DNA of 64,000 nucleotides, taken from NCBI GenBank assembly GCA_905233565.1, contig CAJOCL010000001.1, positions 1 to 64,000 on the forward strand, given 5' to 3'. A program made the translations under genes and the position numbers. Positions 8,667-16,513 of this stretch are shown piece by piece. Source of the stretch: an uncultured Synergistales bacterium. GTDB lineage: Bacteria; Synergistota; Synergistia; Synergistales; Aminobacteriaceae. The notes beneath the pieces were generated by a model. The model did not search any database. It was not told the origin of the DNA and was given only the letters and a program-made list of their open reading frames with translations. Positions within the stretch are counted from its first letter, which is position 1. Each line of letters opens with the position of its first letter.

Positions 8667-11135
8667 ATGTGGCAGTTCTACACTGAAAGAGGAAAGAGAG
8701 TAATACAATTAGCGCATCAGGAAGCTATTAACATGGGTCATGCAATGGTAGAGCCTGAACATCTTCTTTTAGGACTTCTTGAAGAGGGCGGCGGCGTTGC
8801 CTGTCAGGCACTTTCAGAGCTTGGAGTTGACCCGGAAAATTTAGCGTCCCACGTCCGCGACTTAATCGGAAAATCTCAGGACATAATCGCCAAACCTGTT
8901 GACCTTCCTTTGAGTCCCCGAATGAAACGCGCTATGGATCTTGCTATGGTCGAAGCCCGAAAAATGGGCGTTAATTACGTTGATACTGAGCATATACTGC
9001 TTGGGATTCTTGCAGATGATTCGGGGCTTGCCGTTCAGCAGTTCAGAATGATGGGGCTGACACCTTCAGCCGTTTTGAAACAGGTGAACGAGATTTTAGC
9101 AGGAAGCTCGGGACGGAAAATAGCAGCGTCAAACACTGAAGCAAATTCAAAACGCAAAGTAAAAGTAAAAACGCCTACACTTGATCATTTAGGCACAGAT
9201 CTCACTGAACGTGCAAGGAATGGAGAACTTGACCCGGTAATAGGCCGTGAAAATGAAATAAGGCGGGTAATGCAGGTCTTATGCAGACGGACTAAAAGCA
9301 ATCCCGTTTTAATCGGCGATCCCGGTGTCGGTAAAACGGCAGTTGTCGAGGGGCTGGCAAGACAGATAGCCGCCGGTACAGTTCCCGAGCCTCTGTTAGA
9401 AAAACGCATAGTACAGCTCAATATGGGTACTCTTGTCGCAGGGACGAAATACAGGGGTGAATTTGAAGACAGACTCCGCAGAATCGTCAAGGAATTAACC
9501 GACAGCAAGGGTGATGTAATTCTTTTTGTTGACGAAGTACATACAATAATCGGCGCGGGGAATGCTGAGGGCGCAACCGATGCGGCAAATATACTGAAGC
9601 CAGAATTATCACGCGGAACCTTCCAACTTATCGGCGCGACAACTCAGGACGAATACAGGAAATATATAGAAAGAGATGCGGCACTTGAAAGACGTTTCCA
9701 GCCCGTTCAGGTCGATGAGCCTGCTGTTGATGACGCAGTAAAGATACTGCACGGCCTGAAGGACAGATACGAAAATCATCATCATGTAACATACACTGAA
9801 GAGGCAATAAACGCGGCCGCAAAATTATCTTCAAGATACATACAGGATAGATTCCTCCCTGACAAGGGCATAGATCTTATTGACGAAGCAGGAGCAAGAA
9901 CCCGGCTTCTTGGGCTTGAACCGCCTGAATATATACACGAAATTGAAAAGAGGCTCGAAGACGTTCAACACAAAAAAGAAGAGGCCGTCCTGTCGGAACA
10001 GTATGAACTCGCTACGGAACTCAGGGACAAAGAACGGAAGATTTCAAATGAGCTTGACAACGCAAAAAAAGAATGGCTAAAGAACCGCAAGAATGAAAAA
10101 CATACAATCACCGCTGAAGATATAGCCTCAGTTGTCGCCGAACAGACTGGAATACCCGTGAAGCAGCTTACGGAGGCAGAGACTACAAGGCTGATGAGAA
10201 TGGAAGAGGAAATTTCACGCCGTCTTGTAGGACAAGATGAGGCAGTAAGCGCAGTTTCAAGGGCAATAAGGCGAGCGCGTACAGGTCTCAGGGATCCTAG
10301 AAGACCTATCGGGAGCTTTCTTTTCATGGGGCCTACGGGTGTCGGGAAAACTGAGCTTGCACGGTGCCTAGCGAGATTCATGTTCGGCCGTGAAGATGCA
10401 ATGATAAGAATTGACATGAGCGAATTTATGGAACGTCACGAAGTTTCAAAACTTGTCGGCGCACCTCCCGGATATGTCGGCCATGAAGCAGGCGGAAAAT
10501 TAACCGAAATGGTCAGGCGTAAACCCTACAGCGTTATTTTGTTTGACGAAATCGAGAAGGCTCACCCCGATGTCTTTAATATATTGCTGCAGGTTCTTGA
10601 TGACGGGAAACTGACGGACGGTCAGGGGCGTAAAGTAGATTTCAGAAATACCGTGATAATAATGACAAGCAATGTAGGCGCAAAAGAAGCTCAGAGGGGT
10701 AATTCTCTTGGATTCGGTTCAAGCTCGGAAAGCCAGAGCGAAAGGGATTGGGAACGGACAAAGAGTATTATTCTTGACGAAGCTAACAGGACATTCCGGC
10801 CCGAGTTTCTTAATAGGATTGACGAGACGGCAGTATTCAAACCGTTATCACGCGATAATCTCATGAAAATTATTGATACAATGCTCGATGATTTGTCAGT
10901 GAGGCTTGACACTAAGGGCGTTAAAATAAACGTTACTGAAGACGTAAAAGCAAAAATACTCGAAAAGGGTTACAAGCCTAAATACGGAGCAAGACCGCTC
11001 AGACGTGCGATACAGTCAATGCTTGAAGACAAACTGTCCGATTTCATGCTATCGGGAAGTATCCCTGAAGGAGGCTCGGAAATAAGCGTTAATCTAAACG
11101 GCGAGGAGCTGACATGTGAACTTCAGGAAGCGTAA
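8667..11135 (+). CDS. clpC: ATP-dependent Clp protease ATP-binding subunit ClpC
   Basis: This Hsp100 unfoldase feeds substrates to ClpP and is involved in protein quality control. The N-terminal double Clp repeat (~1-145) is followed by AAA-1 with Walker A GDPGVGKTA. A middle region with a UVR-type coiled coil is typical of ClpC rather than ClpB. AAA-2 has Walker A GPTGVGKTE, and a C-terminal ClpB-D2 domain ends the protein. I chose the ATG at 8667 (protein begins MWQFYTERGKRVIQLA) because it fits the family N-terminus and has GAGGAA upstream. A TTG at 8637, directly after the ctsR stop, would add ten unlikely residues. No clpP is in the window. Confidence 0.96.
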   Translation: MWQFYTERGKRVIQLAHQEAINMGHAMVEPEHLLLGLLEEGGGVACQALSELGVDPENLASHVRDLIGKSQDIIAKPVDLPLSPRMKRAMDLAMVEARKMGVNYVDTEHILLGILADDSGLAVQQFRMMGLTPSAVLKQVNEILAGSSGRKIAASNTEANSKRKVKVKTPTLDHLGTDLTERARNGELDPVIGRENEIRRVMQVLCRRTKSNPVLIGDPGVGKTAVVEGLARQIAAGTVPEPLLEKRIVQLNMGTLVAGTKYRGEFEDRLRRIVKELTDSKGDVILFVDEVHTIIGAGNAEGATDAANILKPELSRGTFQLIGATTQDEYRKYIERDAALERRFQPVQVDEPAVDDAVKILHGLKDRYENHHHVTYTEEAINAAAKLSSRYIQDRFLPDKGIDLIDEAGARTRLLGLEPPEYIHEIEKRLEDVQHKKEEAVLSEQYELATELRDKERKISNELDNAKKEWLKNRKNEKHTITAEDIASVVAEQTGIPVKQLTEAETTRLMRMEEEISRRLVGQDEAVSAVSRAIRRARTGLRDPRRPIGSFLFMGPTGVGKTELARCLARFMFGREDAMIRIDMSEFMERHEVSKLVGAPPGYVGHEAGGKLTEMVRRKPYSVILFDEIEKAHPDVFNILLQVLDDGKLTDGQGRKVDFRNTVIIMTSNVGAKEAQRGNSLGFGSSSESQSERDWERTKSIILDEANRTFRPEFLNRIDETAVFKPLSRDNLMKIIDTMLDDLSVRLDTKGVKINVTEDVKAKILEKGYKPKYGARPLRRAIQSMLEDKLSDFMLSGSIPEGGSEISVNLNGEELTCELQEA

Positions 11136-11138
11136 AAT

Positions 11139-11167
11139 TAAGCCCCCTTGCTGAACAGGGGGGCTTA
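11139..11167 (+). terminator. Rho-independent terminator after clpC
   Basis: Hairpin TAAGCCCCC / GGGGGCTTA with an 11-base loop, starting four bases after the clpC stop and followed by TTATTAA. It closes the ctsR-clpC operon. Confidence 0.85.
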
Positions 11168-11182
11168 TTATTAACACCGCAA

Positions 11183-11191
11183 TGATATAAT
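11183..11191 (+). promoter_or_regulatory. Extended -10 promoter of the MATE gene
   Basis: TGATATAAT is a TGN-TATAAT extended -10 element 38 bases before the start codon of the MATE gene. No good -35 box is seen 16-18 bases upstream, where the clpC terminator lies. Confidence 0.55.
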
Positions 11192-11229
11192 CCTGAAAAT
11201 TCATAAATTCAGGGAGATAATAAAAACTC

Positions 11230-12591
11230 ATGGGAAAATCAGCTTTTCACAGACACAGCAATAATGTTGATATGCTTCACGGGCCATTGCTCAGCAAAAT
11301 ATTAATATTTTCGTTACCTTTAGCAGCAAGCATGATGCTTCAGCAGCTGTTCAACTCTGCAGATGTCGCAGTCGTCGGACGTTTTGACTCACCGCAGGCA
11401 ATGGCGGCAGTCGGCAGCAACGGAGCAGCAATAAATCTCATGGTCAATCTTTTTGTCGGCCTCTCAATCGGTGCCAATGTCGTAGTCGCAAGATGTATAG
11501 GACGGAACGAGACGGATAAAATCCATGACGCTGTACACACTTCCATAATGCTTGCCTTAATCAGCGGAATAATACTTTTGATATGGGGAATAATAGCCGC
11601 AAAACCCTTATTAACCCTTATGAATACGCCTGATGATATTATTGATCTTGCAGTTGTCTATTTCAGGCTTTATTTTCTTGGAACGCCTTTCATTATGCTC
11701 TATAACTTCGGCTCTGCAGTTCTCAGGAGCAAGGGGGACAGCAAGCGCCCTTTATGGAGCTTGGGAATAGGCGGAGTAATAAACGTAATTCTTAACCTGA
11801 TTTTTGTTATAGGCTTCAAATTAAGCGTTGTAGGCGTTGCGCTGGCTACGGTAATATCAAATGTTGTAAGCTCATTTATGATAATGCGTTACCTGATGAC
11901 TGAGGACGAACCTTTCAGATTTAAGTTTACTGAACTGGTAATGAAAAAAGAATATTTCACGCAGATATTAAAGATCGGACTTCCTGCAGGTATTCAAGGC
12001 TCATTGTTTGCTGTCTCAAATGTAACAATACAGACGGCGATTAACAGTTTAGGCTCATATGCGAGCGCGGGGAGTGCGGCGGCGCTGAACTTTGATTTTT
12101 TGACATACTATGTCGTCGCGGCGTTCACGCAGTCAGCAGTAACTTTCACATCCCAGAATTTCGGCGCGGGAGATTATGACAGGTGCAGAAAAGTTTTTGC
12201 CCACACAATGGGAGCAGGTTTATTCTTTACCGGCATTGTCTGCCTTATCTGTGCCGTATGGAAAACCGGCCTGCTGAGTTTTTACACCGTCAACCCTGAA
12301 GTCCTGAATTACGCTGAAGTCAGAATGATTCATGCCGTAGCGTTCCTTTGGATGTGCAATATATACGAAATAAGCGGAGGATGTTTAAGGGGAATGGGAT
12401 ATTCAACACTTCCGGCAGTGATTATACTGCTTGGGTGCTGTGTCCTGAGGATTGTTTGGGTTTACACGGTTTTTGCGTGGCAGAAAGATTTTGCAATGCT
12501 CATGAATGTATATCCTGTTTCATGGGGCATAACGGGAGTGGTTACAATGATTGCATATTACACGATCAGAAAGAAACTTTTTGCAGCCTGA
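11230..12591 (+). CDS. MATE family efflux transporter
   Basis: This is a 12-TM multidrug and toxic compound exporter in the inner membrane, driven by Na+ or H+. The N-terminal half has the family signature region (ILIFSLPLAASMMLQQLF, DVAVVGRF), then alternating hydrophobic segments to the end in the usual two 6-TM bundles. The length of 453 residues is normal. It stands alone between two terminators, with its own extended -10 promoter. The substrate cannot be told from sequence. A second, only distantly similar MATE gene lies at 32592-33920. Confidence 0.92.
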   Translation: MGKSAFHRHSNNVDMLHGPLLSKILIFSLPLAASMMLQQLFNSADVAVVGRFDSPQAMAAVGSNGAAINLMVNLFVGLSIGANVVVARCIGRNETDKIHDAVHTSIMLALISGIILLIWGIIAAKPLLTLMNTPDDIIDLAVVYFRLYFLGTPFIMLYNFGSAVLRSKGDSKRPLWSLGIGGVINVILNLIFVIGFKLSVVGVALATVISNVVSSFMIMRYLMTEDEPFRFKFTELVMKKEYFTQILKIGLPAGIQGSLFAVSNVTIQTAINSLGSYASAGSAAALNFDFLTYYVVAAFTQSAVTFTSQNFGAGDYDRCRKVFAHTMGAGLFFTGIVCLICAVWKTGLLSFYTVNPEVLNYAEVRMIHAVAFLWMCNIYEISGGCLRGMGYSTLPAVIILLGCCVLRIVWVYTVFAWQKDFAMLMNVYPVSWGITGVVTMIAYYTIRKKLFAA

Positions 12592-12599
12592 AAAACAAA

Positions 12600-12628
12600 A
12601 ATCCCCCTGACATTACATAGGGGGGATT
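12600..12628. terminator. Bidirectional terminator between convergent genes
   Basis: Hairpin AATCCCCC / GGGGGATT with a 13-base loop, between the MATE gene and the converging amino acid binding protein gene. On the minus strand it runs into TTTTTG and more T residues; on the plus strand into AATTTATTT. Confidence 0.8.
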
Positions 12629-12653
12629 AATTTATTTCCTGATAATTTAATAC

Positions 12654-13454
12654 TTACTCAGCCTTGTAATCTTTTGTCAAAACAACTGCAACCTGTTTCG
12701 CGTCCTCGTAAGGCTCCGAAAAATCCGTGAACATCTTGCGCTCTTCATTTACCGTTATACCTGCGCAGATCATGTCAACTTTTCCTGAATTAACGGCCAT
12801 GAAAAGCGAGTCAAACGGGTAAGCGATAATAACAAGTTCCCTCTCTAACTTACCTGCAATAAGCGCGCACATCTCGATATCTATACCCGTGTAGCCGTCG
12901 CCGACCTTAATATCATAAGGAGGGAAACCCGATTCTGTTCCGAGATAGAGTTTTCCGTTCTTTGCGCCTACATGAAGATCAATATCTTCAGGCTTTGCCG
13001 CCGTAGGATCTTCCTTGTACTTCAGCATTATCGCTTCAAGTGAACCGTCTGCCTTGATTTCTGCTAATGCATTGTTTACGGCCTCAAGCAGTTCTTTGTT
13101 GCCCTGTTTGAAACCTATTGCGTACTGTTCAACCGTCAGGGCTTCAGGGAGAATTTTCAGCTGTTCAGGAGCATTCTTAACGAACTGGAGCGCGGGGGCT
13201 TCGTCCATTATTGCACCCTGAATCTTGCCGACTTTCAGAGCCTGTATAACGTCTGTTGCCTTCTCGTAAGTAATGAGCTGATCTTTTGCTTTATCGCCGA
13301 GCATTTTTTTTGCGATACCTTCGGCGATTGTTCCGCGCTGAGTGCCTATCTTGAGATTGATAAAATCATCAGGCTTTGAGATGTTCAATCCGTCAGCGAA
13401 GCACATTCCTGCCGTCAGTGCCAAGAGCATAAGCGTAACTACAAATTTTTTCAT
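12654..13454 (-). CDS. Amino acid ABC transporter substrate-binding protein (SBP family 3)
   Basis: This is a periplasmic solute-binding protein for a polar amino acid type ABC importer. A signal peptide (FVVTLMLLALTAGMCFADG) is followed by a ~245-residue type II binding fold. Family 3 signatures are seen in YLGTESGFPPYDIKVGDGY and GIDIEMCALIAGKL. The two lobes appear in swapped order: the segment usually at the N-terminus (GTESGFPPY...) sits at about residue 170, after a lobe usually found later (TQRGTIAE, QALKVGKIQGAIMDEAPA). This suggests a circular permutation or a fused partial duplicate. No permease or ATPase is nearby. The start is ATG with GGAGG upstream. Confidence 0.88.
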   Translation of the reverse strand: MKKFVVTLMLLALTAGMCFADGLNISKPDDFINLKIGTQRGTIAEGIAKKMLGDKAKDQLITYEKATDVIQALKVGKIQGAIMDEAPALQFVKNAPEQLKILPEALTVEQYAIGFKQGNKELLEAVNNALAEIKADGSLEAIMLKYKEDPTAAKPEDIDLHVGAKNGKLYLGTESGFPPYDIKVGDGYTGIDIEMCALIAGKLERELVIIAYPFDSLFMAVNSGKVDMICAGITVNEERKMFTDFSEPYEDAKQVAVVLTKDYKAE

Positions 13455-13555
13455 AATTCCATTTCCTCCGATTTCAAAATATAGCAGATATTATACACGA
13501 AAATTTTAGCATGTAAATATAAATTTAATTTCATAACTAAAAACTAAACTTTTGT

Positions 13556-14737
13556 TTATTTTTCTGCGCTTAAAATCATTACCGGGTTATTAGCTTTCAT
13601 GAGCGTTAATTCAGTATTAAGGGGCTTTGATAATACTGCTGAAATCTGAACGGCCTCGAAATTTTCCCAGTTACGCATAATTTCATATGCCTCTGTGAAC
13701 GTCTCAAGGGTTACGCAGGCAATCACTAAACGTACAGCGTTATTCATCAGTGAGATTCTCTCAAGTATTCCTGATAATTCGCCGTTTGTCCCGCCTATGA
13801 ATATTCTTGAGGGCTTGGGGAGAGTGTCAATAATTTCAAGTGTCCGGGCATTGTGAATATTTATATTGTGAAGGTGAAATTTTGAGGCGTTACGTGAAAT
13901 TAAATCGGCTGCTTTGGGATTGCATTCTGTTGCGTGGATTTCAGAATATGGGAACTGATTGGCAATACTGACGCTTATACTTCCTGAACCTGCCCCGATG
14001 TCCCATATAATACAGTCGTTATTAATTTCAAGGCGCGACAATATCACGGATCTTACGGCCTCATTCGTCATTACTATGTCATTTTCACGTATAAAATCTT
14101 TGTCCCTCAAGTTTAATCTTTCAGGTTTATATACACTGTTATTTCTGATTAAGATTATTGACGGCTCAGGAAATTCACGGTTTGAAAAATCTTCAGGCTT
14201 TCCGCTGAATATAATTTCGTTATCACTTCCCAAGCATGAGCCTATGAATATATCTATATCATCAATTATTCTTGAATTTTTACAGGCCCATGAAGGGGAA
14301 ATATTTTTATCGCAGAACAATACCGTTATTCTGTTCCGTTCTATCATGTTCAGGAATTTACCCACGCTTAAAGAACGGCCATGTCCTGAAAGTATAGCCG
14401 CGTCGTTCCATGTCTCTTTTGCTTTTGAACAGATAACCTGTAATGAGCTTATTCCAGGAAGTACTTCAATATCTTCATCGGGATAACGTTTTTTTATTAC
14501 GCTCATAAGGCTGAATATTCCCGGATCTCCTGAGACTAAGATTAATATTTTTCCCGTAAAAATTTCAAGCTCAGAATAATTCTTTATGTCAATAACTCTC
14601 TTATATTCAGGAATTAACGCGTTAAATCTCTTGTCTGAAAATATAATATCAGCGTCATCAATCAAATTTTTAACTTCAGGCGTTAATTGAAAAACTGAAC
14701 CCGTACCGGCTCCGGCGATTATGATTTTACGATTCAT
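13556..14737 (-). CDS. cbiET: Cobalt-precorrin-7 C5-methyltransferase / C15-methyltransferase (decarboxylating), CbiET
   Basis: This fused enzyme of the anaerobic cobalamin pathway methylates the corrin ring at C5 (CbiE part) and at C15 with loss of the C12 acetate carboxyl (CbiT part). Residues 1-~190 are a tetrapyrrole methylase (AGAGTGSVFQLTPEV; LVSGDPGIFSLM). Residues ~205-390 are a class I SAM methyltransferase (IIWDIGAGSGSISVSIA; FIGGTNGELSGIL). The start codon lies inside the end of cbiD (11-base overlap), so the two are translated together. The other cobalamin genes are not in the window. Length fits the fused CobL/CbiET family. Confidence 0.93.
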   Translation of the reverse strand: MNRKIIIAGAGTGSVFQLTPEVKNLIDDADIIFSDKRFNALIPEYKRVIDIKNYSELEIFTGKILILVSGDPGIFSLMSVIKKRYPDEDIEVLPGISSLQVICSKAKETWNDAAILSGHGRSLSVGKFLNMIERNRITVLFCDKNISPSWACKNSRIIDDIDIFIGSCLGSDNEIIFSGKPEDFSNREFPEPSIILIRNNSVYKPERLNLRDKDFIRENDIVMTNEAVRSVILSRLEINNDCIIWDIGAGSGSISVSIANQFPYSEIHATECNPKAADLISRNASKFHLHNINIHNARTLEIIDTLPKPSRIFIGGTNGELSGILERISLMNNAVRLVIACVTLETFTEAYEIMRNWENFEAVQISAVLSKPLNTELTLMKANNPVMILSAEK

Positions 14738-15767
14738 GATAAACCCCTAAAATTCCGCCCGAACCGTCAATAATCACAGTATCAACTTTCATAACATAAT
14801 GCGTCCTTTCTTTGCATTTCCTCGAAACAGTTTCAGCTATATTATTCCATACCCTGAAAAAGCCCTCTGATTTCACGATTTCGATCGCTTCATTAACCGT
14901 ATTGCTGTGATATATCCGTCTTATGATGTCGGAATTTGCACCTTCAAGCGCGAGATGTGTACAGAGAGATTCAAGTCTTCCGTCTGAAATTCTGCTGTGA
15001 GTGTTGAAATTACCTGACGAAACTTTGAGAATCTTCCCTGCATGTCCGCATATTATGACGTTCTCAAAGCCCAATTTTTCAGCGTTATCAAGGACATGGC
15101 CGATGTAATTTCCGCATTGTATTACGTTACGTCCGTTAATGTTAAAGATTTTGCGCGTGAAATTTTCACCGGTACCGGCAAAAGTGATATAAAGTTCACG
15201 AAATCCCAGAGAATATATCATGTTAAGTTCAAGGCTCAGCGATGACAACAAAGCCTCTTCATTCATCGGCTTAACTGTTCCCGTAGTCCCTAAAACTGAA
15301 AGCCCCCCTTTAATTCCCAGTCTTGGGTTAAATGTACGTTTTGCGATTTTTTCACCGTCAGGAATTGAGATAGTTATACGCAGTTTTTTACGGGGTATGA
15401 TTTCACGGACTGAACGTTTTATCATTTCACGGGGGACGGGATTTATTGCAGGTTCGCCGACAGGGAGTTTAAGGCCGGGCAGCGTTATTATTCCGACACC
15501 TTCACCGGCAGTGAAAATTAAATCGTCCTCTCCGTCAAGAATTTCAACACGCGCCAAGACCTTCACGCCGTCCGTAACGTCAGTACTTTCATATGAATGT
15601 TTGACAACGCCGAAATACTCGCTTTCTTTGAAGACTTCGAGAATAAATTCATGTCCCTGAAGATTTTTGACTGTAACAGTTTCAGGACATTCGCCGGAAA
15701 TTAAATATATTGCGCTTGCTTTTGATGCTGCTGCGGCGCATGTGCCTGTTGTTACTGAGATTTGCAT
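14727..15767 (-). CDS. cbiD: Cobalt-precorrin-5B (C1)-methyltransferase CbiD
   Basis: CbiD adds the C1 methyl group during anaerobic cobalamin synthesis, after ring contraction. The N-terminus ISVTTGTCAAAASKASA is the family hallmark. IINPVPREM-like (PAINPVPREMI), LGIKGGLSVLGTTGTVKPM and a central GTGENF are also present. The length of 346 residues is normal. It is the first gene of a two-gene unit with cbiET. It is divergent from the gene at 15861, and the intergenic region has TATAAT on the minus strand about 40 bases upstream of the start. Confidence 0.94.
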   Translation of the reverse strand: MQISVTTGTCAAAASKASAIYLISGECPETVTVKNLQGHEFILEVFKESEYFGVVKHSYESTDVTDGVKVLARVEILDGEDDLIFTAGEGVGIITLPGLKLPVGEPAINPVPREMIKRSVREIIPRKKLRITISIPDGEKIAKRTFNPRLGIKGGLSVLGTTGTVKPMNEEALLSSLSLELNMIYSLGFRELYITFAGTGENFTRKIFNINGRNVIQCGNYIGHVLDNAEKLGFENVIICGHAGKILKVSSGNFNTHSRISDGRLESLCTHLALEGANSDIIRRIYHSNTVNEAIEIVKSEGFFRVWNNIAETVSRKCKERTHYVMKVDTVIIDGSGGILGVYHES

Positions 15768-15860
15768 TTTATTTTTTGATTCTTTCCGTATCTGTTTATG
15801 TTATTATTATACGCTAGTCATTTATTCTGGCCGATTAGGAATCTTCAGAGGTGGTATTAA

Positions 15861-16475
15861 TTGGAACACAAAAAAATTCTCGGCTACTTCACTATTAACG
15901 GCACTCCGGGCGGCAATCAGGACTGGCTGACTGAATGGGATATGAATATGGGAGGCTGTGCGGCCGTTACCGCCTGCGATACGTGCATATTTCTTTCAAT
16001 GCGCGACGAATACAGAAATTTATACCCGTTCAATCCTGAAAAATTATCCCGTGCTGATTTTGTCAGGTTCGCCGCAATAATGAAGCCTTATCTTTCACCG
16101 CGCTATCATGGTATTGATTTCTTAGAGACTTACATATGCGGATTTTATGATTATATGAAAAAAACAGGGAATAACAGTTTAATTCTTGAGGGACTTTCAG
16201 GAAATGCAAATTATGATTTATTTTCTGAGGCTGTAATCAGCCAGATTGACAGAAATTTACCCGTTCCGTTTCTTTTGCTGAATCATAAAGATAAAAGGCT
16301 TGACGATTTTGAATGGCACTGGTTCAATCTCACGGGCTATGAAAAATCTGATGATGATATTAAAATCCTGACCGTAACTTACGGCGAGTATCAATGGTTC
16401 AGCTTAAAACTGATTTATTCAACAGGCTACGAACGCAAAGGCGGAATTATACGGATATTTGAACGGGCATTGTGA
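15861..16475 (+). CDS. Putative C39-like cysteine peptidase domain protein
   Basis: I cannot name this 204-residue protein. It has a plausible papain-like triad: NQDW at about residue 19 (possible oxyanion Gln), GGCAAVTACDT at about 31 (a Cys at the start of a helix) and HWFNLTGY at about 150 (possible catalytic His). This order, with short spacing from Gln to Cys and about 120 residues to His, is that of C39 or bacteriocin-processing-like peptidases. No signal peptide is seen. The start is TTG at 15861, with AGAGGTGG six bases upstream. It lies just before the PBP1A gene, so a link to the cell envelope is possible but not shown. Confidence 0.7.
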   Translation: MEHKKILGYFTINGTPGGNQDWLTEWDMNMGGCAAVTACDTCIFLSMRDEYRNLYPFNPEKLSRADFVRFAAIMKPYLSPRYHGIDFLETYICGFYDYMKKTGNNSLILEGLSGNANYDLFSEAVISQIDRNLPVPFLLLNHKDKRLDDFEWHWFNLTGYEKSDDDIKILTVTYGEYQWFSLKLIYSTGYERKGGIIRIFERAL

Positions 16476-16492
16476 TATTATTGACAATAATA
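16476..16492. repeat. Perfect 17-bp inverted repeat before the PBP gene
   Basis: TATTATTG-A-CAATAATA is a perfect palindrome with a one-base centre, directly after the stop codon at 16475 and just upstream of the PBP ribosome site. It lacks a T-run, so it may be an operator for a dimeric regulator rather than a terminator. Confidence 0.5.
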
Positions 16493-16513
16493 AATTAAAA
16501 GGGGCATTTAAGC

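Noticed and set aside
9965-10417. 150-codon minus-strand frame within clpC
   Set aside because: Antisense to the ClpC linker and second AAA module; Ser-rich composition typical of a mirrored frame.
13959-14486. 175-codon open frame on the plus strand within cbiET
   Set aside because: It lies wholly antisense to a clear CbiET gene, has no ribosome site and its residues fit no protein; a shadow of the real coding frame.
15220-15660. 146-codon open frame antisense to cbiD
   Set aside because: The opposite strand encodes a full-length CbiD with family motifs; the plus frame is a shadow.
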